This document shows, in pieces, positions 27,209 to 36,456 of a stretch of DNA of 64,000 nucleotides; the first letter of the stretch is position 1; every line of letters starts with the position of its first letter. A program made the translations under genes and the position numbers. Source of the DNA: JBBQVS01 sp964250765. GTDB taxonomy: Bacteria > Chloroflexota > Ktedonobacteria > Ktedonobacterales > Ktedonobacteraceae. Under the pieces are notes generated by a model. It did not search any database, was not told the DNA's origin, and worked only from the letters and a program-made list of their open reading frames with translations. The DNA lies in NCBI GenBank assembly GCA_964250765.1, contig CAXUHF010000007.1, positions 14,590 through 78,589 of the forward strand, written 5' to 3'.

Positions 27209-28168
27209 CTAATAAAGTAAATCTACATCTTCGCCTACACCTTGCTTTGCAGCAAGAAAGTAGACATGTGCCGCCGTCACCACATCTTCTAATGCAATGC
27301 CAAGTCCTTTATAAAGTGTGATTTCGTCGGAGGTTTCGCGTTGAAGTCCTTCGTCAGCCACGATTTCGTGCAGTTCATGGACACGATCCCATTGAAACAA
27401 ACCCTCTTCGGCTGGAATAACAAAATCTCCGGCCTCTTTGTATGCCTGATCGAGAGAATCCGTAACAATGAGCATGCTTCGATGCAATGTTGAGAAGTCT
27501 AATTCGCGCCGCTGTACCCAATTAGAGCCAATGGCGTTGATATGACATCCCGGTTTGAGCCATTCGCCATGCAGGACAGGATCACGAGCGGTTGTTGCAG
27601 TGATAAGAATATCCGCGTTCTCGACGACTGTACGTACGTCATTCACTGAAGCTACTTCGATGTTCAAAAGACGCGACATCTCATGGCAAAACAATTCACG
27701 TTCGGGTTGCCTACGACTATAGACGTTCACGAAGGTGATGGGACGTACTGCACAGACGCCCATTAACTGAGTTACTGCCTGTTGGCCTGTACCGATAAGA
27801 CCAACTATTCTCGCATTCGTTCGTGCCAAGTATTTCGTCGCAACTCCACTGGTGCCACCTGTACGCATGGCACCTAAATGGTCTGCTTCGATGATTCCTA
27901 ATAACTCACCATTGTGTGCACTAAAAAGCATAACGACATAACGCACACCTTCACGAAACGCTGTGTAGGTCTTAAAACCAACAACGCCAAATGTGGGAGC
28001 GGCAGCAGCTAACACCGTCAGGACGCCGTTCGCAAATGCAAGTCTAGTACGGGGTTGATTCTTTATCAACCCCTGCGATTGTGCGTGAAAAGCATCTTCT
28101 AGCACCGTCACCGTGTCACGCATGCTCAGTAAGTCATGAACCTCTTTTTCACGCACAATTAACGCCAT
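27209..28168 (-). CDS. Ornithine cyclodeaminase / mu-crystallin family enzyme
   Basis: 319 residues. The NAD(P)-binding Rossmann signature GLIGTGQQA sits in the middle, preceded by LGAMRTGGTSGVATKYLAR and followed by INAIGSN. Family members convert ornithine to proline, reduce ketimines or make alanine-type amino acids, so the substrate is open. Followed closely by the propeller lipoprotein gene. Confidence 0.9.
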   Translation of the reverse strand: MALIVREKEVHDLLSMRDTVTVLEDAFHAQSQGLIKNQPRTRLAFANGVLTVLAAAAPTFGVVGFKTYTAFREGVRYVVMLFSAHNGELLGIIEADHLGAMRTGGTSGVATKYLARTNARIVGLIGTGQQAVTQLMGVCAVRPITFVNVYSRRQPERELFCHEMSRLLNIEVASVNDVRTVVENADILITATTARDPVLHGEWLKPGCHINAIGSNWVQRRELDFSTLHRSMLIVTDSLDQAYKEAGDFVIPAEEGLFQWDRVHELHEIVADEGLQRETSDEITLYKGLGIALEDVVTAAHVYFLAAKQGVGEDVDLLY

Positions 28169-28195
28169 ACTTTACACTCTACATTTCCTGCGTCT

Positions 28196-28573
28196 CTAAT
28201 CCTCGCGACGAATGACACGACGCATATATACAACTGTCTCGTGGACCTCGTAACCTCTGGGGAGTTTCTTGTTATTCTGAGGCAGCAGCAAGTCTTTTAT
28301 CCCCGTGAGTGCTGGTAAGGCACTTTCCACCGACTTAGATGATGGCGAGAGGCGAGCAAGTAAGCCACGCCGCAATAACTCTAATCCCATACCAACAGCA
28401 ACCGCTCCCACGCTTGCCGCAACACCACGCGGAACTGGAAGGTTATAGAGGAGTGCAGGCAAATTTTTCTCCACTGGCACAAGGCCGGTAGAAGATACTG
28501 CGAGGTCTGCTCCACATTGACTACAATAGACATCATTCTTTGTGATTGTGGACTGACATTCAGGACATTTCAT
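28196..28573 (-). CDS. Zinc-ribbon protein
   Basis: 125 residues. N-terminal zinc ribbon CPECQ...CSQCG, then a hydrophobic stretch (about 55-75, VPRGVAASVGAVAVGMGLEL) that may be a membrane helix. The start at 28573 follows GGAGGAG at 6 bases; an earlier ATG at 28588 is that site itself. Lies just before the ornithine cyclodeaminase-like gene on the same strand. Confidence 0.75.
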   Translation of the reverse strand: MKCPECQSTITKNDVYCSQCGADLAVSSTGLVPVEKNLPALLYNLPVPRGVAASVGAVAVGMGLELLRRGLLARLSPSSKSVESALPALTGIKDLLLPQNNKKLPRGYEVHETVVYMRRVIRRED

Positions 28574-28655
28574 AGGGTTCTCCTCCATGAGTCAGGCGAT
28601 TCATTGTATCTCTTTTTTGCTTTTTATATACTCGACGCTAGCTTTTCTGTAAATC

Positions 28656-29837
28656 TTATACTCTATTGTAACGCTTCTGACGCAACACGTCTATACTTTT
28701 CGCCAACAAAACAGACGCCTGTTCCACTTCTGCTTCTGTAGTCCATCGTCCAAGCGTCAAGCGTAGCGCACCAAGTGCTTGTTCGCGCGAAAGCCCCATC
28801 GCAGTAAGTACTGACGAAGGGTCTGTACTACCCTCATGACAGGCGGAGCCAGTTGAGCTAGCAATCTCAGGCGTGGTAGCTAGTACCTCTTCACCTACAA
28901 CACCATCAACATGTATATTTAACGTGTTGGGCAAGCGTTCTGTACGATGTCCATTAAGATGAGCAGTGTCTGGTAGTTGTTGCTCCAATCTCTGCTCAAG
29001 TAGGTCACGTAGATGTCGTAGGCGTACTTGACTAGATGCTAGTTGCTCATAGGCTAATTCACATGCAATTCCCAGACCTACCATATACGGCACATTCTCT
29101 GTACCTGCCCTACGGCCATGTTCTTGTCCACCGCCGTAGATTGCTGGCTCAAGTTGTAAACCATCTCGTACATAGAGGGCACCAATACCCTTAGGTGCGT
29201 ACAACTTGTGACCTGCCACTGTTAACAGATCAACACCGAGTTCGTTTACCAATGTTGGAATTTTCCCGACAGATTGTGAAGCGTCGGTATGCATGAGCGC
29301 ATCGTGACGATGGGCGATCTCCGCAATCTCAGCGATAGGCTGTAGGGTCCCCGTCTCATTGTTCGCATGCATAACTGTGACGAGTACAGTCTGGTCAGTG
29401 ATGGCAGCTTCTACATCCTCACTATGTACACGTCCCTGCGCGTCAACAGGGAGATATGTTATACGAAAGTCATGCAGACGTTCAAGTGACTTACATATGT
29501 TCAGCACGGCGGGATGCTCGGTGACTTGCGTGATGATATGATTGCCGCGATGCCGTACCATAAGTGCAGCACCACGAATTGCGAGTGTATCACTTTCAGA
29601 ACCACAGCCCGTGAAAATAATCTCTGAGGCCTGGCAATGTAGCAGTTGTGCAACCTGCACGCGCGCTTTGTCAATAGCCTGTCGTGTAGGCAATCCATAT
29701 GCATGCGTGCTTGAGGGATTCCCAAAGTGTGTTGAGAGGTACGGTAGTATTGCCTCAATCACAAGAGGATCAACTGGTGTAGTCGCATTATAATCTAAGT
29801 AAATAGGACTATTTTGTAGTCCTGGATGCGTCATCAT
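28656..29837 (-). CDS. Cysteine desulfurase, NifS/IscS family
   Basis: 393 residues. A PLP enzyme taking sulfur from cysteine for Fe-S clusters or thiolation. N-terminal YLDYNATTP, PLP lysine in VAGHKLYAPKG and catalytic Cys in SSTGSACHEG. Full length for the class I (NifS/IscS) type. ATG 29837 has GAGGA about 7 bases before; the TTG at 29855 lacks one. No iscU/iscA neighbour. Confidence 0.93.
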   Translation of the reverse strand: MMTHPGLQNSPIYLDYNATTPVDPLVIEAILPYLSTHFGNPSSTHAYGLPTRQAIDKARVQVAQLLHCQASEIIFTGCGSESDTLAIRGAALMVRHRGNHIITQVTEHPAVLNICKSLERLHDFRITYLPVDAQGRVHSEDVEAAITDQTVLVTVMHANNETGTLQPIAEIAEIAHRHDALMHTDASQSVGKIPTLVNELGVDLLTVAGHKLYAPKGIGALYVRDGLQLEPAIYGGGQEHGRRAGTENVPYMVGLGIACELAYEQLASSQVRLRHLRDLLEQRLEQQLPDTAHLNGHRTERLPNTLNIHVDGVVGEEVLATTPEIASSTGSACHEGSTDPSSVLTAMGLSREQALGALRLTLGRWTTEAEVEQASVLLAKSIDVLRQKRYNRV

Positions 29838-30027
29838 ATCTTTTTCCTCTTTCAAGACTTCTTTTTACTGTTATTATTGTACACTAGAAAATTTTGTCTA
29901 CATTCTCTACGTATTCATAAGCTACGCACAAAAAAGAGTGGGAACAAACGTCTTTAGTGAAAACAGGATAGAACATTCTTTTCTTATCACAAAGGAGACC
30001 CAGACAAGGGCTTCTATAAAAAAACTC

Positions 30028-30057
30028 TTGTTTTGTATGAGCGTGAGAGGGTATACT
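30028..30057 (+). promoter_or_regulatory. Putative sigma70-type promoter for the EthD-like gene
   Basis: TTGTTT (30028-30033), an 18-base spacer and TATACT (30052-30057), about 60 bases upstream of the ATG at 30118. Spacing and -10 are good; -35 is partial. Confidence 0.5.
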
Positions 30058-30117
30058 TCTTGAGAGTCATCAACACTGGTGTTGATGCTGAAAGCTATTT
30101 CACTGCAAGGAGATACC

Positions 30118-30444
30118 ATGATTCAGTTAACCGCGCTCTACGGTCATCCTCAAGACTCCGCTGCTTTCGACGAATACTACCAGAACACGCACAGTCCTCT
30201 GGCAAGAAAGATTCCAGGACTCAAAGGCTATATCGCTAATAAGCCAACAGCGATCAACCCACAAGAGAAGACCCCTTACTATCAGATTGCAGAACTCTAT
30301 TTTGAGAGTATGGAAGCGTTGCAAGCAGGTTTGCAGTCGGCTGAAGGTCAAGCCGCGGCTGGCGATACACAGAATTTTGCAACTGGCGGTGTCTCACTTG
30401 TGATAGGCGAAGTACACATATATGATGCTGTTTCGATCAGCTAA
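30118..30444 (+). CDS. EthD-family protein
   Basis: 108 residues, a small ferredoxin-like (dimeric alpha-beta barrel) protein of the EthD type. It begins IQLTALYGHPQD and contains YYQNTHSPLARKIPGLKGY, the usual early block. Members are catalytic or accessory parts of degradation pathways. AAGGAG lies 6 bases before the chosen ATG; earlier in-frame candidates lack a site. The gene ends in a large perfect palindrome. Confidence 0.85.
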   Translation: MIQLTALYGHPQDSAAFDEYYQNTHSPLARKIPGLKGYIANKPTAINPQEKTPYYQIAELYFESMEALQAGLQSAEGQAAAGDTQNFATGGVSLVIGEVHIYDAVSIS

Positions 30445-30510
30445 AATCTGTAGAAAAAGAGCGTTTCCGACAAATAATTATTTGTCGGAAACGCTCTTTT
30501 TCTACAGATT
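30445..30510. terminator. 66-base perfect palindrome between convergent genes
   Basis: Arms 30445-30477 and 30478-30510 are exact reverse complements with no spacer. It lies between the EthD-like gene (+, stop 30444) and the mycoredoxin gene (-, stop 30519). The stems are long enough to end both transcripts. An arm rich in CTCTTTTTC can supply pyrimidine tracts. Confidence 0.8.
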
Positions 30511-30518
30511 GAAAAGGG

Positions 30519-30791
30519 TTATGCGGGGAACTTAGCGGCAAGTTCACGTGCGCTTGGCTCGACAAGTACGGAACCGTCGGGAAAAACGATGGTAGGTACG
30601 CTACGTGCGCCGTTGTTGATCTTTACGACATACTCTGCTGCATCGTCGTCTTCCTCAATGTTTATGTAGTCGTAAGCGATGCCGTGGGAATCAAGCCAGC
30701 GTTTCGCCATACGGCAATCACCACACCATGTGGTGGCGTACATAACAACTTTTTCCTCGGTCTTTGGTGTTTGTGTGGTAGATTCAGTCAC
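30519..30791 (-). CDS. Glutaredoxin-family / mycoredoxin-like protein
   Basis: 90 residues. Thioredoxin fold with the active site WCGDC after VVMYATT, and the cis-Pro block RSVPTIVFPDGS. WCxxC in this small form fits mycoredoxins that use mycothiol or bacillithiol, or plain glutaredoxins. The thiol used is not shown. Stand-alone gene. Confidence 0.88.
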   Translation of the reverse strand: MTESTTQTPKTEEKVVMYATTWCGDCRMAKRWLDSHGIAYDYINIEEDDDAAEYVVKINNGARSVPTIVFPDGSVLVEPSARELAAKFPA

Positions 30792-30908
30792 GATTAGCTC
30801 CTAATAAGTATGAAGTAATGTAAGAATATATCTACTTACTTGAACATGATACTTAGAAAAAGTATTCCCACTCTTGTCCTTCAACCAATACGTTCTCGAA
30901 CTTCTTAC

Positions 30909-31373
30909 TTACGCAAGATGGACATAGATGAGCGTAAACAACTGCGCCGCCCGTTGCACAGATGCAGGCTCAGGTTGTTTTGCTGCATTCAGCGTTACCG
31001 TATACGCTCTTGCCGCCCCTGGACGTTCTCGCACAAACGCTGTCAGTTCTTTTGCGATCAGTTCTTTGTCATCATGAACGACCTCTGCGGTCCCTTTCAA
31101 CTGTTTTCCCTGTAAGCGTAGTGTGACGGAAGGATGTCCAAGCAAGTTCTTATACCAGGGATGATCTGTGAACAATACAACGGTATCGCCATGTTTTGTG
31201 TACCCTAAGGGCGTTGTGAAGGGCTTACCACTTTTACGTCCTGTGAATGTCAACAGGATAAGCTGGCTACCCAATAATCCTTGTAGTGGAGATTGGAGTA
31301 GAAATGTCATAATTTGGTTCAATAACTTCGGTGGTGTTCTTGGTGTATGTTGAGGAGTGTTATCTACTGCCAT
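30909..31373 (-). CDS. Deazaflavin (F420)-type nitroreductase / quinone reductase
   Basis: 154 residues. The DUF385/PF04075-type split barrel LLTFTGRKSGKPFTTPLGY, then LFTDHPWYKNLLGHP, and RERPGAARAYTVTLN at the end. This family (Ddn-like) uses coenzyme F420. Follows the geranylgeranyl reductase by 19 bases and may share its transcript. F420 use is by family; the substrate is unknown. Confidence 0.82.
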   Translation of the reverse strand: MAVDNTPQHTPRTPPKLLNQIMTFLLQSPLQGLLGSQLILLTFTGRKSGKPFTTPLGYTKHGDTVVLFTDHPWYKNLLGHPSVTLRLQGKQLKGTAEVVHDDKELIAKELTAFVRERPGAARAYTVTLNAAKQPEPASVQRAAQLFTLIYVHLA

Positions 31374-31392
31374 ACGAGTACGTTTTCCTTTA

Positions 31393-32640
31393 CTATCCCT
31401 CTGCTGGAATGAGAGAGGGTTTATTGATGCGTTCGAGCATCAGGTCAAGAAACTTTTTGCCGCCTGTAGCGACTAAGCCAGGATTGCGAGCTAGAATACC
31501 CATGACAAGACCTGCATTGAAGTCTCCACGTAGTGCTTGAGCCATTTGAGCAGGTGTGAGGCGTTTCATCAGATCAAGGGAGCTATCCCATTGCTCATCA
31601 CTATAGTTAGCAATGCGTTTGTTTATCATATACGAGATGTCCATATCACGCCCAAAACGTGTACGCCACTGCTTATCGAAACGTTCTAGGAACGCAGCCG
31701 ATGTGTTGCCAGCTTTCGCCGCGTCAGCCGCGACCTTACCCGCCATTTGACCAGAGTAGATCGCAAAACGGATGCCTTCGCCTACGAGTGTTGAACCATG
31801 ACCACCTGCGTCACCAGCTAGAAGCAGTCCGTTTCTTGAGAAGCGTTCTACTGCCCCTTCCGATGGAAAAAGACCTGTATGATATTCAACCGGACTGGCA
31901 CCTTTAAATTTCTCAGTTAATTGTGGAATGTCGCGGACGATGCTATCAAGGTAAACACGTGCATCATCGTCGCTATCGGGATGTAGCACTCCAACACCAA
32001 GGCGTACTCGTCCATTGCCACGTGGAAAGACCCACGCATAGCCTCGCGGCGCAAAAGCACTACCCATGATGAGATAGAGTTCATCCTGTGGATAATTGGG
32101 TGCATACATATCGTATTCAGCACCATAGCCATAGCGGTGGAATGCCTTGCCCATGTCGGTGCGAACTCCAATATGACGTGAGAAGCCACTTGCGTCAATC
32201 GTTACAGGTGCTTTGAAGGTGAGACGCTCACTCACATGATTTTTCGCGGTAACACCCATTACATAGTCATTCTCTAACAATGTTTGCTCGACGGTGTGGC
32301 GCATACGAAGTTCTGCTCCTGCTGCGATGGCACGACCCGCAAGGTGCTGATAGACACCGCGCACATCAATCACACATGCAACGGCTGGGTTGTATTGTAG
32401 GGGCACTTCGCGTTGTGGGGAGAGAAATACAACTCTTGTGATAGGGTGGTAAAGATGTTCAGGAATATTGAGTGCCTTCATATCACTCACCCAACTACCA
32501 CCACTCGTATGTACTGGATAACCAATCTCGTTTTGTCGTTCTAATACAAGTGTGCGTGCTCCCTGCTTTGCCGCCACCTCAGCCGCCGCTAATCCAGCAG
32601 GTCCACCGCCCACAATTAACACATCATATTCGTCTGTCAT
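31393..32640 (-). CDS. Geranylgeranyl reductase family FAD protein
   Basis: 415 residues. FAD fold VLIVGGGPAGLAAAEVAAKQG, then LERQNEIGYPVHTSGG, and LLAGDAGGHGSTLVGEGIRF as the second FAD block. Family members saturate isoprenoid chains (menaquinone, chlorophyll or archaeal-lipid precursors). With a menaquinone-using bacterium the quinone side-chain is a likely target, but this is inference. Start MTDEY at 32640. Co-directional with the DUF385 gene. Confidence 0.9.
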   Translation of the reverse strand: MTDEYDVLIVGGGPAGLAAAEVAAKQGARTLVLERQNEIGYPVHTSGGSWVSDMKALNIPEHLYHPITRVVFLSPQREVPLQYNPAVACVIDVRGVYQHLAGRAIAAGAELRMRHTVEQTLLENDYVMGVTAKNHVSERLTFKAPVTIDASGFSRHIGVRTDMGKAFHRYGYGAEYDMYAPNYPQDELYLIMGSAFAPRGYAWVFPRGNGRVRLGVGVLHPDSDDDARVYLDSIVRDIPQLTEKFKGASPVEYHTGLFPSEGAVERFSRNGLLLAGDAGGHGSTLVGEGIRFAIYSGQMAGKVAADAAKAGNTSAAFLERFDKQWRTRFGRDMDISYMINKRIANYSDEQWDSSLDLMKRLTPAQMAQALRGDFNAGLVMGILARNPGLVATGGKKFLDLMLERINKPSLIPAEG

Positions 32641-32864
32641 ACTCTGCTTTCTTTAGGATACGTTTCTTTTGCAATCATACGATTGCGACAACTGTTTGCC
32701 TTTTAGTGTATCACGTGTAATCAACTGTGTGCATTCAAGAGTGAGTCAAGTATCCTATGACTATAAGAATATTAAAGAGGCAAGCGAGTGTTTATGTCAA
32801 GCATAAGAGAACGTTATATCTATCAAGGCATAATGTAGAAAATTACGAGAGGAAACACTTCGCT

Positions 32865-33282
32865 ATGTCATATTTTTCTGATATTCACTCGGTTCTTCTC
32901 ATTGGAAGTATTTTTCCACAACTTGGAAATTGCTCGTCTCGCTGATCGTCACATTCGGCTTAATGAGTTACGTAAAAAAGAGTGTGAGAAAGTCCCGAAG
33001 GGTAAACGAAAAGGTCCTTATGTAAGTTGGTGGAGTGCAGTAGGCGACCATAACATGGATATCGCTGGTGCTGTGATGTTTTTAGACCTCTATGATTTTG
33101 TGTCTCCACAGGACCATGCATATATCATACCTCAGGCCGTGCGCATGTATGGGGAAGATATTCTTCCATATAAGCGCATTTACGAAATATATTATAGTTT
33201 GCTTCTTTCCGACTGCAAAACATTCGACCCTCTCGCATATGTTTGGAGCCTCAAAAACTTGCGACGCTATATGCTCTCGTAG
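32865..33282 (+). pseudogene. Hypothetical protein gene with one-base frameshift
   Basis: ATG 32865 (GAGAGGA about 10 bases before) starts MSYFSDIHSVLLIGSIF and then stops early. The next frame from 32902 carries the rest, ending NLRRYMLS at 33282. Dropping one T from the run of five at 32911-32915 joins them into a 138-residue protein reading IGSIFHNLEIARLADRHIRL. So either a real one-base insertion or an assembly error split the gene. No family recognised; the segment YVSWWSAVGDHNMDIAGAV is well formed. Confidence 0.6.
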
Positions 33283-33471
33283 TTTTGAAATTGGAGTGTA
33301 TTCGCAGAATCATATCAATAGAAATATGTCAATGTATTGAACTAACCTCAAGAACATACATTTGCTCTTTTCCTCTCATCTTGTGTGCCGATAGAACGTA
33401 GTAGGTTGTTGCATCAACGCAGGGACCTATTGCACGACACATCTCTTAAGAGGAAATGAGGTTCTGAAGGA

Positions 33472-34473
33472 ATGCGTTTCAAATATCTAGCAAGTTTCTT
33501 TTTAATCTGTATGGTTGGATTGAGCATTCTTACGAGTCACATGCTTTCGCCATTACAAACATCGCATGCTGCAGGTCAATCCATACCAGATACAAAAGGA
33601 ACTCGTCAAATTCTCCCTAAGCCATCTCTCCGCGTTAATTCTAATCTTCGGTGGATACATGGTCAAGGTATTGTACCAGTGACGACTTCGCTCTACGAGG
33701 CCACGACTGATGCTCATACGATGTATGTGCAAGGGTGTAATGCCGCTCGTGGCTCCGAGGGTATTATTATTCTTGACTGGGGACAACCCGTCTATGTAGG
33801 CAATGGACAATATGGCACCTATGATTTTGGTGGACACGACGACTCGGACACTGATATCTTGCATGCCTCGGCAAACTTTGCGCTTGGCCTCTGGGCGTGT
33901 CGCACACCAATCACAAACATTGCACTTGCACTTGGTGAAAGCAATTACTACTCCGGTAATGCACTTCCACTTACAAGTGCTGCTTGGTACGTTGACGGTC
34001 AACAATGGGGAAAGCTTGTTAACAACCTGAACAGTTTTGTCGTCAGTAATCACTACAATGTCATAGGCGTCTATGGCGCAGGTGATCTTGAGACAGGTTG
34101 GCAGACATTTGCCTTAACAAGTAGTCTTGTCAACGGCTTCAACAACATATCATCGCTTGCCTACTTCGATTTCGGTGATGATGCCCCTGGCTATTGGACA
34201 AACTATCAGACATGGTATATCGCATATGGTGCTCATGATAACTTGCCTTTACCCGAAATTTATTATAACGCTGATGCGACCTATGACTGGCAAGTGTTGA
34301 ATGTCTGGTCTTGCACATATATGGGTGGCCCAATGTATATTCGAGGTGCCATGTCTACATCCATAGGCAATTCTTCAGCACAAGCGTGGACAGCAATGTA
34401 CCAAGCTACTGCATCCAATGCATGTACAGCACGTACACTTCCGTGGATGACATTCTCTACCTATATCGCGTAA
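33472..34473 (+). CDS. Secreted hypothetical protein
   Basis: 333 residues. Signal peptide (about 1-33, ending HAAG). The mature part is beta-rich with several Trp/Tyr/Asn patches and repeated Gly-Asn motifs, looking like an extracellular carbohydrate- or protein-binding protein. No family recognised. ATG follows a GAGG site about 11 bases upstream. A palindromic repeat element follows it at 34491. Confidence 0.72.
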   Translation: MRFKYLASFFLICMVGLSILTSHMLSPLQTSHAAGQSIPDTKGTRQILPKPSLRVNSNLRWIHGQGIVPVTTSLYEATTDAHTMYVQGCNAARGSEGIIILDWGQPVYVGNGQYGTYDFGGHDDSDTDILHASANFALGLWACRTPITNIALALGESNYYSGNALPLTSAAWYVDGQQWGKLVNNLNSFVVSNHYNVIGVYGAGDLETGWQTFALTSSLVNGFNNISSLAYFDFGDDAPGYWTNYQTWYIAYGAHDNLPLPEIYYNADATYDWQVLNVWSCTYMGGPMYIRGAMSTSIGNSSAQAWTAMYQATASNACTARTLPWMTFSTYIA

Positions 34474-34490
34474 CATCCCTAAGATTTTTT

Positions 34491-34593
34491 GTGGAGACTA
34501 GATTTATCGTGTCCTTGAGCGATTTATTACATGTGAATGCATCACTCGCGCAATTTATTGCGCCTCGGACGCGATAAATCTGGTCCCTACCAC
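34491..34593. repeat. Palindromic repeat family copy 1 (GTAGGGACC...GATTTATC type)
   Basis: Ends 34491-34514 and 34567-34593 are imperfect inverted repeats. The right end carries the reverse complement of GGGACCAGATTTATCGCGTCC (without its first G); the left end is its 3-base-deleted version. A second inner hairpin is present (34558-34566 region). The outer ends match those at 38391-38465, so the two copies define a repeat family. Confidence 0.7.
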
Positions 34594-34617
34594 TTATAAT
34601 GAAAAGGCAAACACACT

Positions 34618-35301
34618 ATGCAAAAACATACTGCACGTAAGAATACATCTGCCCGCCGCATTCGGTTTCGTCCTATTTGGCTCTTATTGGTCATAGCGGT
34701 TTTATTTATTCTTTGTGGCGTGTTTCTTACCTTCGCCCATCGTTCACAAGCATCTACAAACCTATCAAGTGTATCTCCGCAAACACGTAGCACTACTGTT
34801 ACAAAGGTAACACAGACGCCATCGACCATTGTTACTCCTACTGCTAGTCCAAAAAGTACGAACAAGCAAGCGGGACTTCTACATCCTACGGCTACACCAA
34901 CACAAACAATAGTAGCCACAACACCTACATCGGTTGCATCAACTCCCACGCTAGTTGCATCAACACCACAACATACACAATATGGCGTGTTTCCGCTATC
35001 ATCGGGAGGACCTCTGCCAGTACCTGAGAGCGTTCTGCGTCCAACAAATATTGCACGTGTGATGCTTGGTTCAACACTTGTTTCTGTATATGCTGGCTCG
35101 ATGTCAAGCAACCCACAAGAAGGTATTCTCTGTGTCTTACGCGAAGATATTACAACGGGTGCATTACATCTTCAGGTGTATCAAGGACCTTCAACGGGAG
35201 GTGCATTGACCATTCTCTCAGTTCAGAAAAGCGTGCTAAAAATAGCGAACACGAAAATGCAGGGTTCTTTTGATCTGAACACAAATACGTTTCAGTGGTA
35301 A
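34618..35301 (+). CDS. Membrane-anchored hypothetical protein
   Basis: 227 residues. A basic N-tail, one membrane helix (about 20-40), a long Thr/Pro/Ser-rich linker (about 45-120) and a C-terminal beta-rich domain (about 130-227) outside the cell. No family recognised. It follows the palindromic element by about 25 bases; the -10-like sequence TATAAT lies at 34596-34601, right after the element. Confidence 0.65.
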   Translation: MQKHTARKNTSARRIRFRPIWLLLVIAVLFILCGVFLTFAHRSQASTNLSSVSPQTRSTTVTKVTQTPSTIVTPTASPKSTNKQAGLLHPTATPTQTIVATTPTSVASTPTLVASTPQHTQYGVFPLSSGGPLPVPESVLRPTNIARVMLGSTLVSVYAGSMSSNPQEGILCVLREDITTGALHLQVYQGPSTGGALTILSVQKSVLKIANTKMQGSFDLNTNTFQW

Positions 35302-35347
35302 CGTTACCTACTAACGCCGATATGGTTTGTGAGGAAGCGTCACTTGC

Positions 35348-36274
35348 TTATGTGGCGGCTTCCTCCAAATGTACTTTACCTTTCACGTTGACCAATGCAA
35401 CACCTGTTATAATTACAGCCCCACCAATAAGCGAGAGCAGAGAAGGTATTTCACCCAACCAGGGCCAAGCAATTAACGCGGCTAACACAGGTATGACATA
35501 GAGAAAACTCGCTGTATTGGAGGCAGGCATACGCGAGAGAGCATAGGCCCACGCTACATACGCGATTGCAGCAGGGAAGATACCCAAATACACAATAGCA
35601 ATTGTCGCTTCGCTGGAAGCAGTTTGCATTTGCAGCAACAAGCCAGGAGCATAGACCAACATGATGAGCGTTGCGGCCCAGATGGTATACGTCGTCAGTT
35701 CTATACCAGAGTATTTTTTCAAATAGGGTTTCTGTATGACAAAATAGACGCTTTCGGAGAGCGATGCAAGCAAAATAAGCAATGCTCCCGATGCAAAATG
35801 GAGTCCTCCACCTTGTCCAAGCACAACGATAATCACGCCTACAAAGCTTAGAAATATGCCTATCCATCCTAAGAGGCGCACCCGTTCATGCAGAAAAATA
35901 GCAGCAAGGATGGTAGTGAAACAGGGAACAGTTGCCACTAGAAGACTTGAAGCACCTGCCGAGACACTTTGCTCACCATAGGTGAGAGCAACCTGATACA
36001 TCGTAATGCCAATAAAGCCAAGAAACAGCATAGCTGGTATGTCGCGTAGTGCGGGTAGACGCATACGAGTAACTAATGCATATACTAAAAGTGTTGCAGA
36101 AGCGACAAGAAAGCGCAACAATGCAAGATGTCCGGGCGTGTATGCTTTTAGACCTGCTCGAATACCTGCAAAAGCAGAAGCCCAAAGTACCAGTAACACT
36201 ATAAGCGCGATAAGTAGAGGAGCATCAATACGTATTTTTGAAAGTGGTCGTGGTGCCAGGGGTAAACGTGCCAT
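35348..36274 (-). CDS. EamA-family exporter (DMT superfamily)
   Basis: 308 residues with ten membrane helices in two EamA repeats. Small-molecule exporter of amino acids or metabolites; the substrate is unknown. The first repeat has WASAFAGIRAGLKAYTPGHLALLRF and the second IYLGIFPAAIAYVAWAYAL-type blocks. Stand-alone gene, convergent with the preceding one. Confidence 0.9.
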   Translation of the reverse strand: MARLPLAPRPLSKIRIDAPLLIALIVLLVLWASAFAGIRAGLKAYTPGHLALLRFLVASATLLVYALVTRMRLPALRDIPAMLFLGFIGITMYQVALTYGEQSVSAGASSLLVATVPCFTTILAAIFLHERVRLLGWIGIFLSFVGVIIVVLGQGGGLHFASGALLILLASLSESVYFVIQKPYLKKYSGIELTTYTIWAATLIMLVYAPGLLLQMQTASSEATIAIVYLGIFPAAIAYVAWAYALSRMPASNTASFLYVIPVLAALIAWPWLGEIPSLLSLIGGAVIITGVALVNVKGKVHLEEAAT

Positions 36275-36456
36275 AGGAAAATCTCCATCAAGTTTAATCC
36301 AACAGATACCACGATTATAGAATTATTTGCACCTAATGAACATACTAAACCGAAGCTAAAAGTCTTATATGAGGAATGAATCGAAAGTAAAACAGCATTT
36401 TTCCCATACATAACTAAGATAGTTGATAGGATAGTTAAGAAAAGTGCTGGGCAATT

